This document shows, in pieces, positions 1 through 5,545 of a stretch of DNA of 16,074 bases. The stretch comes from Candidatus Krumholzibacteriia bacterium (lineage in GTDB: Bacteria; Krumholzibacteriota; Krumholzibacteriia; Krumholzibacteriales; Krumholzibacteriaceae): positions 1 through 16,074 of the forward strand of contig JAQTVX010000017.1 in assembly GCA_028706585.1 (NCBI GenBank). Direction: 5' to 3'. The notes under the pieces are model-generated. The model was not told the origin of the DNA. It saw only the letters and a list, made by a program, of their open reading frames with translations, and did not search any database. The stretch's first letter is position 1. Each line of letters starts with the position of its first letter. The position numbers and the translations under genes were made by a program.

Positions 1-17
1 CGCCGCTCTTCCGATCT
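1..17. other. Illumina adapter remnant at contig end
   Basis: Bases 5-17 read GCTCTTCCGATCT, the shared 3' end of standard Illumina adapters. Extending left, 16 of the first 17 bases match the longer adapter end CGACGCTCTTCCGATCT, with a mismatch only at base 3. A match of this length at the extreme end of a sequence is very unlikely by chance. It is therefore read as untrimmed library adapter rather than genomic DNA, and the organism's own sequence probably starts near base 18. Confidence 0.85.
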
Positions 18-45
18 AGTGCCGCGCCGCCTCCGAACATACCAT
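18..45 (-). CDS. Possible 5' end of a gene cut off by the contig end
   Basis: On the minus strand an ATG at 45-43 is preceded by AGGAGGT (57-51), a near-perfect Shine-Dalgarno, at 5-base spacing. Nine codons follow (M V C S E A A R H) before the sequence runs into the adapter remnant. The apparent TAG stop at 18-16 is made partly of adapter bases, so it is not informative. Orientation matches the upstream genes. There is too little protein to assign a function, and a chance Shine-Dalgarno/ATG pair cannot be excluded. Confidence 0.4.
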
Positions 46-145
46 CGTCCACCTCCTATGCAGAGCCGAGCCTTCGATTTTCGAGCGGGAGAATCAACTT
101 GGGTACCGAGCGATCCCGCCGTCCCCGCCGCACCACCACGCTCAT

Positions 146-182
146 CGCGCGGGAGCCTGCATGCATGAGCGCTCCCCGCGCG
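146..182 (-). other. GC-rich hairpin in the 3' flank/leader region
   Basis: Arms 146-156 and 171-182 pair over 11 positions with one bulged base around a 14-base loop, which itself contains the palindrome TGCATGCA (158-165). No T-run follows on the minus strand, so it is a poor fit to an intrinsic terminator. It lies between the radical SAM stop (269) and the candidate start at 45, downstream of the candidate promoter at 190-218. It could therefore be a leader structure of the truncated gene or a 3' stabiliser of the upstream transcript. The rest of 1-268 shows no other convincing feature. Confidence 0.35.
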
Positions 183-189
183 CAAAAGT

Positions 190-218
190 ACTCTATCATT
201 TTCCGGCCCGCTTTTCAA
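190..218 (-). promoter_or_regulatory. Candidate sigma70-type promoter upstream of the truncated gene
   Basis: Minus-strand TTGAAA (218-213, 5 of 6 consensus bases) is separated by 17 bases from TAGAGT (195-190, 4 of 6). It lies 50 bases past the end of the radical SAM gene and would give a leader of about 140 bases to the ATG at 45. The only support is motif match and position. Confidence 0.3.
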
Positions 219-268
219 GCCGCGCGCGCCGGCGCCTCGTTCACCCGCAGCTCGCGCCGCAGCGCCCG

Positions 269-1204
269 TCACTCGAATGGATGCGGTTTCGAGAAATCGG
301 GCCGATAGTTATCCTGGCTCTCAAGCTCCTGCACCCAACCCCGGCTGAACCCGAGCCGCTCGAGCGCATCGATCACTTCGTCGTATTCGCCGCGCGTGAT
401 CGTCCTGCCGAGAATGGGATGCCGCGCGACCGAGGGCGTCGGATAATACTGCGACATGAGCGAAAGGTGCACGGAAGGCGAGAGCTCTTCTGCGATCGCC
501 TTGAGAACAGCCTTGCTGTTCTGCGTGTGCCCCGGGACAATCAGATGGCGGATGATGAGGCCCGATGCGGCCGTGCCATCGTTTTTGAGCGTGATGTTCG
601 ATCCCTTCTGGCGGTGCATCTCGCGGAGAGCGGCGATAGCGATCTCCGGATAGTCCCAGGCCCCCGAGAGCTCGAGAGCCAGCGAGTGATCCATGTACTT
701 GAAATCCGGCAGGTACACGTCGACGATTCCGTCGAGGGAGGCTATCACCTCGACCTTGTCGTACCCGTTCGTGTTCATCACTATGGTCGGCCGGCGCCCC
801 TTCGCATGTAGCGCATCGACAATCGCCAGCATCTGGGCGATCATGTGCGAGGGGGACACGAAGCCGACCGAATCCGCGCCCCCGTCGAGAAGGCCCACGA
901 TGGCGTCCACGGCCTCCTCAAGGCTCATGCACGGCGAGGGAACGGCGTTGTCGCTGATTTGGAAATTTTGGCAGTAGATGCACTGCAGATTGCAGTGCGA
1001 GAAAAAGACGTTGCATATCCCCCGCTCGCCCGATATGGCCGGCTCCTCGCCGCGGTGAAGGCAGATCGATGCAATCTCGAGGCCGGCGCCGGAGCGGCAG
1101 AAACCTCGGCCCTTCGCACCTCGCTCTGCCCGGCACTCTCTGGGACAGCGGGTGCACGCGCGCACTCGCCGGGGCACCGAACGTCTTCTATTTCGTGCTG
1201 ACAC
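269..1204 (-). CDS. COG1313 (PflX-like) radical SAM protein
   Basis: This 311-residue iron-sulfur enzyme of the radical SAM superfamily would cleave S-adenosylmethionine to start radical chemistry; the substrate of the family is not established. The CX3CX2C motif that binds the catalytic [4Fe-4S] cluster is C71, C75 and C78 (CNLQCIYC). An N-terminal cysteine group (C17, C20, C24, C36) precedes it, as in COG1313 proteins. Other family blocks are VYLPDFKYMD, DYPEIAIAALREMHRQ, GLIIRHLIVPGH and SLMSQYYP. The start is GTG at 1204, three bases after the stop of the nitroreductase gene, with only a weak AAGAAG upstream, so translation is probably coupled. It resembles pyruvate formate-lyase activases, but no glycyl-radical enzyme is present in the window. 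Family assignment is firm; the role is unknown. Confidence 0.9.
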   Translation of the reverse strand: MSARNRRRSVPRRVRACTRCPRECRAERGAKGRGFCRSGAGLEIASICLHRGEEPAISGERGICNVFFSHCNLQCIYCQNFQISDNAVPSPCMSLEEAVDAIVGLLDGGADSVGFVSPSHMIAQMLAIVDALHAKGRRPTIVMNTNGYDKVEVIASLDGIVDVYLPDFKYMDHSLALELSGAWDYPEIAIAALREMHRQKGSNITLKNDGTAASGLIIRHLIVPGHTQNSKAVLKAIAEELSPSVHLSLMSQYYPTPSVARHPILGRTITRGEYDEVIDALERLGFSRGWVQELESQDNYRPDFSKPHPFE

Positions 1205-1207
1205 GAG

Positions 1208-1858
1208 CTACTTCTTCGGATATCCGACCGTCTGCGCGAGGATGATTTTCTGGTCGGATCGCAGATTCATCGCCTTCGCCAGCGGTTCGCGATCCACCCA
1301 TCCCCGAACGACCGTCGCGAGACCGGCCGAGGCGCAGTAGAGATACACGTTCTGGCTGATGTAACCGGTATCCGTGGCGGAATAGAAATCCTTGACGTCT
1401 TTAGGCACGTCGCCCATCTTGGCGTAGTCGGCGACGAAAACGAGGTTCACGGGCGCGTCCTTCACGAAAGGCTGCTTGCCCGTAGCCTCGCGGAGATCCT
1501 GCGCGAGAACGAGGTCGAGCGCATTGGCCTTCGCATCGTAGAGGTAGAGCCCGTCCGCGAGCGCGACGTAAACGTCGATCTCCTGCTTGTCCATGGCGGT
1601 CGGAGCTGTGCGAAGCCCCTTGTCGGGCCGGTTGACGCCGCATGCGGCCCAGAGAAGGTTCGAGAGCTCCTGGGCGGAGAGCGCCTCGGTGGAAAACTCC
1701 CTCGTCGTGCAGCGCGCCTTGAGCGCTTGCATCAGAGTCTTGCCCCCCTCCATCTGCGGCTCTGGAAGCTGAACCGTTTTCTGTGCGTCCGCGCAAACCG
1801 ATGCAGCGAGGCAAAGCACGAAAGCAAACGCGGCGAACGTGGATAATATGCCTTTCAT
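1208..1858 (-). CDS. Exported SagB-like nitroreductase family protein
   Basis: This 216-residue protein has a type I signal peptide (K2, hydrophobic stretch about residues 4-20, likely cleavage after VCA or ADA near residue 23-25) followed by a nitroreductase-fold FMN domain. Family features are the N-terminal RCTTREF (residues 49-55), LLWAACGVNRP (68-78), RTAPTA (83-88), DGLYLYD (102-108) and the C-terminal block TGYISQNVYLYCASAGL (164-180). Relatives bind FMN and oxidise or reduce small molecules or peptides; the substrate here is unknown. The ATG at 1858 is preferred over an upstream in-frame start at 1897 because AAGGAGG (1871-1865) lies six bases ahead of it and the signal peptide then begins the protein. 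An exported flavoprotein would need FMN delivered or loaded outside the cytoplasm. It is followed after three bases by the radical SAM gene. Confidence 0.85.
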   Translation of the reverse strand: MKGILSTFAAFAFVLCLAASVCADAQKTVQLPEPQMEGGKTLMQALKARCTTREFSTEALSAQELSNLLWAACGVNRPDKGLRTAPTAMDKQEIDVYVALADGLYLYDAKANALDLVLAQDLREATGKQPFVKDAPVNLVFVADYAKMGDVPKDVKDFYSATDTGYISQNVYLYCASAGLATVVRGWVDREPLAKAMNLRSDQKIILAQTVGYPKK

Positions 1859-1917
1859 TTCGATCCTCCTTGTCCCTGTGGCGCCGGACTGCGGCAAATA
1901 CGGACCTTCGAATTCAA

Positions 1918-1926
1918 ATTATCACA
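1918..1926 (-). promoter_or_regulatory. Candidate extended -10 promoter for the nitroreductase/radical SAM pair
   Basis: Minus-strand TGT followed directly by GATAAT (1923-1918, 5 of 6 consensus bases) forms an extended -10 element about 60 bases before the start at 1858. The best -35-like TTGATC (1943-1938) is only 14 bases away, too close for normal use, so activity would rely on the extended -10. It falls in the only AT-rich patch of the 133-base gap between the barrel gene and this operon. Confidence 0.35.
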
Positions 1927-1991
1927 TACATGGGTTGGATCAAAGCGAAAAGGCTTCCGGTCCCCTCGAGCCGACGATAGAGGCGCCACGT

Positions 1992-3269
1992 TCAATCCCC
2001 GAGGAAGCGCGGGTTCACGACGTTCGAGTATATCGAGCCGAAGGTATAGCTGAATCCGACAGAAAAAGAGTACGAGTACGTCGACGCAAGCTCCTTGAGA
2101 TTGAGGAGAATCTCCTCGTCGGTCAGCGTCCTTCTCGGCTGATCGAGCTGATCGTGAAGCCGGTCGTAAGAGCCGCTTATATCCAATGACAAACCCTTCG
2201 CGATCTGAAATGACACCGATGAGGTCATCGAGAGCTGATAAATGCTCGCATCATGGAGATACTGCTGCCATGAAACAGTCGCCCAAAAATCGCCCCACGG
2301 CTCTTCGATCTGTCCGGGGAGACTGACCTTGTAGCTCCAGAGCTGCTCCGAGATCTTGTCGTAAATGGTTATATCGTGGTAAGTGACGTCCGTAAACATG
2401 ACCTCGGCGAAGACAGCGAGATAACGTCGCGTCGACTCCATATAGGGAAAGATGCTGTACTCCACGGCCGGCCCGATCTCGTAGCAGCGCTTTTCGTTGT
2501 CGTAGGACCTTCCCAAGCCTTCCACGACCGCTCCAGCGCCCCAGTGATCCCCGATGCTCTTGACGATGAGGCCGGAAAAGAAGCTGTAACGTCTGATGGT
2601 GTTCAATTTCTTCGTAACGAGCTGCTGCTCGGTCTCGCTGTAGCTGGAGTACCCATAGAGATTCAGTTTCAGCTCGGGCGTCACGCGGTTGATGGAAATC
2701 GATCCGCCCAGGCTAGTTCGCTTGTTGACCTGGGAACCGGAAATGCCCGGGCTGAACGAGAGCTTGAACACCCAGCTGTCCCATGGATCGATCACATCCA
2801 TGGGTTTCGCCCTTCCAAGGTACGATATCGAGATCTTCTCGCCGATGGGCGTCCGCGCAACGTATCGCATGAGAGCCATCTTCAAGGTCTTCACCGCCCC
2901 GGCTCGCCTCGTCTCGGACGAATCCGTCGGCTTCGAGCAGCTGGTGAGCGTGTCGTTCATCCCGGCGAACGGCCCCTGCCCCACGATCGTGAACGTGTAC
3001 TCGCATCCGCCGGAACCGGTCGTCCACGAAGTTATCAACAGATACAGATCCGCTTCCATCCGCTCACGCACATAGTTGACGTACGGCACCTCGTTTTTCA
3101 GATAATCCCAATCGAAGCTTCCATCCGGATACACCTTGACGGCGCCGGCGTGCGCCGATGAATCGCTCATGGCGCTTTGGGGATCCTCTGAGGCCGATGC
3201 GCCGGCGGCGAAGAGGCACAGAAGAACGAGACACATGAAGTGCCCCGAGAGCGAAGCGATTCGATTCAC
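1992..3269 (-). CDS. Outer-membrane beta-barrel protein with N-terminal periplasmic domain
   Basis: This 425-residue protein has a type I signal peptide (residues 1-27, ending ASAS) and a short linker. A compact domain follows at about residues 50-140, with blocks DYLKNEVPYVNYVRER, ADLYLLIT and TGSGGCEYTFTIVGQGPFAGM. From about residue 165 alternating aromatic/polar strands suggest an outer-membrane beta-barrel, ending with a strand at about 400-412 and a VNPRF tail. I recall this N-domain plus barrel layout in unannotated proteins of Gemmatimonadota-like bacteria, but have not checked it. No enzymatic residues are recognised and the function is unknown; the N-domain could bind a partner or ligand in the periplasm. 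The GTG start at 3269 is supported by GAGGAG (3281-3276) six bases upstream. It has its own candidate promoter and appears to be a single-gene unit. Confidence 0.75.
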   Translation of the reverse strand: MNRIASLSGHFMCLVLLCLFAAGASASEDPQSAMSDSSAHAGAVKVYPDGSFDWDYLKNEVPYVNYVRERMEADLYLLITSWTTGSGGCEYTFTIVGQGPFAGMNDTLTSCSKPTDSSETRRAGAVKTLKMALMRYVARTPIGEKISISYLGRAKPMDVIDPWDSWVFKLSFSPGISGSQVNKRTSLGGSISINRVTPELKLNLYGYSSYSETEQQLVTKKLNTIRRYSFFSGLIVKSIGDHWGAGAVVEGLGRSYDNEKRCYEIGPAVEYSIFPYMESTRRYLAVFAEVMFTDVTYHDITIYDKISEQLWSYKVSLPGQIEEPWGDFWATVSWQQYLHDASIYQLSMTSSVSFQIAKGLSLDISGSYDRLHDQLDQPRRTLTDEEILLNLKELASTYSYSFSVGFSYTFGSIYSNVVNPRFLGD

Positions 3270-3341
3270 GGAATTCTCCTCGCGGTGAGCGTTATCGAAC
3301 CCTTTTCCCCGCCGCCGATCGCTTTCCGGGCTCGATGTTCA

Positions 3342-3370
3342 AATATAACACGGCGTCCTCGGCGATGCAA
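3342..3370 (-). promoter_or_regulatory. Candidate extended -10 sigma70 promoter for the barrel gene
   Basis: Minus-strand TTGCAT (3370-3365) lies 17 bases from TATATT (3347-3342, 5 of 6 consensus bases), which is preceded by TGT, giving an extended -10. The predicted transcription start near 3335 leaves a leader of about 65 bases. It sits in the 126-base gap between the permease stop (3396) and the barrel start (3269). Confidence 0.5.
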
Positions 3371-3380
3371 TCGCTCGCCG
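3360..3380. repeat. Small inverted repeat over the -35 box of the barrel promoter
   Basis: The arms CGGCGA (3360-3365) and TCGCCG (3375-3380) are perfectly complementary around nine bases. An alternative nested pairing, GCGAT/ATCGC with a three-base loop, is also possible. The element overlaps the candidate -35 box (3365-3370) and could be an operator. It could also be a remnant of a terminator for the upstream ABC genes, although no T-run follows directly. Confidence 0.3.
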
Positions 3381-3395
3381 CTCGACCCACCGATA

Positions 3396-4457
3396 TCAGT
3401 ACCACTTGTAGATCCTCATGCCGGCATAGAAAAAAACTGCGCCCATCGACGCGAGCATGAACGCCGGCACGGCGATCTCGGCGAAGCCGGCGCCCTCGTT
3501 GAATATGCTCCGTATCGAATCGGCGAGCATCGTCAGCGGAAGCTTCTGAACGATCGGGATCGCCCACTCCGGAAGATGATGGTAGCTGAAGAATACGCCC
3601 GAAAGCAGCGTCATCGGAAACGTGACTGCGTTGATGAGACCGTTTCCCACTCGCGGATTTGCCGTCCGCGACGACATCAGTATCGAAAGACCGGAGAACG
3701 CCATGTTCCCGGCAATGAAGACCGCTATGAGCGCCCCGACGCTCCCCTGGATCCCCACACCGAAATAGAGGTGAACGAAGACGAAGAGCGCGACGAACTC
3801 GATTGTATTGACAATGAGGCGAGTGAAAAAGTGCGATGCGAGGAACATCGACTTGTGCATCGGCGTCGCCGCCATTCGCCTGAGAAGCTTCTTGATGCGG
3901 ATCTCGATCAGCGCCCACCCGATCCCCCAGAGCGCGGAGCTCATGACGTCCATCGCAAGCAGGCCCGGAACCAGGAAACCCACGTAGCGGGTTCCCTGTA
4001 CGTTGAGCGGCACTACGTCGCTGTCCGCCCGTCGCTCGCCCTCGGACTCCCGCAGGTATCTCTCGATCGCGAGGTACGTCATCTGGGCCTCTTCGCTGCG
4101 CGGATCCAGAAAAAAGCGCACCGAATCGGCGCCCGGAACCTTTTCGATGAAGAGCGATATCTCCCCCTTCTTGATCGCGAGAATGGCCTCTTCCCGTCCG
4201 AGCATACGAAAATCGATGCGGCGATCCCCTGCCGAGGCGCCCTCCACCCCTTCGATCCAGGAGCTCCAGTACGTTTTCGTGGCATCCGCGGTCTCGATGA
4301 GCGCGATCGATCCACGCGAGCCGCCCCCTGAACCTATCGCGACGCCGAGGATCCACGAGAGAACGATCGGCAGAACAAAGGCCCAGAAGATGATCTCCGG
4401 CTCGCGAAAGAACTCCTTGAACTGCAGCGCGACGAGGTTGAAAAACGGCTTATTCAT
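3396..4457 (-). CDS. ABC-2 type transporter permease
   Basis: This 353-residue inner-membrane subunit is expected to pair with the ATPase encoded just upstream to form an exporter. The topology is that of the ABC-2 (NatB/YhaP-like) family. A first membrane span covers about residues 22-42 after an amphipathic start. An extracytoplasmic domain of roughly 115 residues follows (about 45-160). Five further hydrophobic segments lie at about 160-185, 210-232, 240-262, 275-292 and 325-348. A GVFFS/LP motif (287-296) before the last span is typical of the family. The ATG at 4457 overlaps the ATPase stop by eight bases, so translation is coupled. The substrate cannot be told from sequence; homologues move drugs, lipids, polysaccharides or sodium. 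Confidence 0.88.
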   Translation of the reverse strand: MNKPFFNLVALQFKEFFREPEIIFWAFVLPIVLSWILGVAIGSGGGSRGSIALIETADATKTYWSSWIEGVEGASAGDRRIDFRMLGREEAILAIKKGEISLFIEKVPGADSVRFFLDPRSEEAQMTYLAIERYLRESEGERRADSDVVPLNVQGTRYVGFLVPGLLAMDVMSSALWGIGWALIEIRIKKLLRRMAATPMHKSMFLASHFFTRLIVNTIEFVALFVFVHLYFGVGIQGSVGALIAVFIAGNMAFSGLSILMSSRTANPRVGNGLINAVTFPMTLLSGVFFSYHHLPEWAIPIVQKLPLTMLADSIRSIFNEGAGFAEIAVPAFMLASMGAVFFYAGMRIYKWY

Positions 4458-5367
4458 CGAGGTGTCTGCCCGTGAGCGAGATAAAAAGGTCGTCCAGATT
4501 CATCTTCCGGCATTCGAGCCGCCGCAGCGAGACCCTCTCGCGCTCGACGGCCTCGAGGAACCGCGGGAGCGACGTCACGATATCCTTCACATACAGATGC
4601 CCGCCATTCTCATCGCCGTCCCAAACGAGATCGATAGCCCCCTCGATCCGTGAAAGCGTCTCGGCGCCGTGGTGTTCGCGCAGCGCGAACGTGATCACTT
4701 CCCGATTCATGTGGGCCTCGATGAGCTGCTCGAGCGTTCCCTCGACGAGCACCCTTCCCCTGTCCATGATTACGATGTATTCGCAGAGGTGCTCAGCCTC
4801 TTCCATGTAATGCGTCGTGAGTATCATGGAAGTGCCCCTCTTCTTCAGATCGGCGAGGATGCCCCATATCTCTCGCCGCGCAACTGGATCGAGGCCGGTC
4901 GTGGGCTCGTCGAGGATAAGGATCTCCGGCTCGTTAATGAGCGCGATGCCGATCGAGAGCCTCTGCCGCATGCCGTGGGAGAGGTTCATGACGTAGCTCC
5001 TGCGCTTGTCGGCGAGATTGACGAGACCCAGAATCCGGGGCGCGACATCCGTGCCGAGCCCGAAGAAGCTCGCGAAAAGATTCAGGGTCTCCTCGACGGT
5101 GAGCTTGTCGATGTAGGCCGTCTCCTGGAGGGAGAGACCCATACGGCGGCGCAGATAGCTCTCGTCAGTGCTCCAGTGCTTCCCGAGAATGCGGATTTCC
5201 CCCGCATCCGGCCTCTGAATACCCTCGATCATCTCCACGAGGGTCGTCTTCCCGGCGCCGTTCGGCCCGAGAAGCGCGACGTACTGGCCTCTGCGGAGCT
5301 CGAGACTCACGTCCCGGACCGCCCTAACATCCTTGAACGATTTCGAGATGTTCCGTGCGCTGATCAT
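4450..5367 (-). CDS. ABC transporter ATP-binding protein (NatA/CcmA-like)
   Basis: This 305-residue nucleotide-binding subunit powers the ABC-2 permease encoded next. It has Walker A GPNGAGKT (34-41), Q-loop Q81, signature LSHGMRQRL (129-137), Walker B LILDEP (150-155, catalytic E154), a D-loop at GLDP (158-161) and switch His H186 in TTHYMEEAEH. A C-terminal extension of about 90 residues (215-305) is common in NatA/drug-type ATPases. The signature reads LSHGM rather than LSGGQ; the serine and second glycine that contact ATP are kept. The ATG at 5367, with GAGG five bases upstream, is preferred over an in-frame start at 5457. The extra 30 codons would run through the promoter region and are not ABC-like. 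Confidence 0.92.
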   Translation of the reverse strand: MISARNISKSFKDVRAVRDVSLELRRGQYVALLGPNGAGKTTLVEMIEGIQRPDAGEIRILGKHWSTDESYLRRRMGLSLQETAYIDKLTVEETLNLFASFFGLGTDVAPRILGLVNLADKRRSYVMNLSHGMRQRLSIGIALINEPEILILDEPTTGLDPVARREIWGILADLKKRGTSMILTTHYMEEAEHLCEYIVIMDRGRVLVEGTLEQLIEAHMNREVITFALREHHGAETLSRIEGAIDLVWDGDENGGHLYVKDIVTSLPRFLEAVERERVSLRRLECRKMNLDDLFISLTGRHLDE

Positions 5368-5427
5368 GGGTTCCTCGACCTCCCCGCACTTCCGGCCCTT
5401 GGATCGGGTGGAATCGCGAGTTTTCCC

Positions 5428-5457
5428 AATATACGGCGCGCGTTCGCTCCCGGTCAA
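5428..5457 (-). promoter_or_regulatory. Sigma70-type promoter of the ABC exporter operon
   Basis: Minus-strand TTGACC (5457-5452, 5 of 6 consensus bases) and TATATT (5433-5428, 5 of 6) are 18 bases apart. This predicts a start near 5421 and a leader of about 54 bases to the ATPase ATG. It is the best promoter match in the window and independently supports the short ATPase start. Confidence 0.6.
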
Positions 5458-5492
5458 GCTTCATGCCGTGGAGCCGATGGGCTCGAATACCG

Positions 5493-5521
5493 TTGCCCCG
5501 CGCCGGCGACCCGGCTATCAT
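5493..5521 (+). promoter_or_regulatory. Candidate sigma70-type promoter of the serpin gene
   Basis: TTGCCC (5493-5498, 4 of 6 consensus bases) and TATCAT (5516-5521, 5 of 6) are separated by 17 bases, with a predicted start near 5528, 18 bases before the serpin ATG. It is divergent from the ABC operon promoter, with about 35 bases between the two -35 boxes. Confidence 0.45.
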
Positions 5522-5545
5522 GACGATGAAACAGGGAGGTTCAAT

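Noticed and set aside
56..145. Minus-strand 29-codon reading frame between the hairpin and the edge gene, a possible leader peptide
   Set aside because: It has no Shine-Dalgarno, an Arg-rich composition typical of random GC-rich frames, and nothing recognisable; its stop merely touches the next ribosome binding site.
226..235. Ten-base palindrome GCGCCGGCGC
   Set aside because: Such GC-only palindromes are expected by chance in this composition and nothing around it suggests a site.
161..811. Plus-strand 216-codon frame opposite the radical SAM gene
   Set aside because: It is antisense to a clear family protein, has no ribosome binding site and is rich in Arg/His/Glu as expected of a shadow frame in GC-rich DNA.
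1955..1975. Possible terminator after the barrel gene (GGCT/AGCC arms followed by TTTT on the minus strand)
   Set aside because: The stem is only four base pairs with a long loop; too weak to call.
2376..3161. Plus-strand 261-codon frame opposite the barrel gene
   Set aside because: The minus-strand frame has a signal peptide, strong ribosome binding site, promoter and barrel pattern; the plus frame has none of these.
3240..4331. Plus-strand 363-codon frame opposite the ABC permease, and a minus-strand frame 3292-4356
   Set aside because: Both are Arg/His/Asp-rich and overlap a permease with clear membrane spans coupled to its ATPase; they are shadow frames.
5333..5545. N-terminal extension of the serpin frame by 71 codons
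   Set aside because: It would run through the divergent promoters and ahead of a good ribosome binding site and export signal at 5546.
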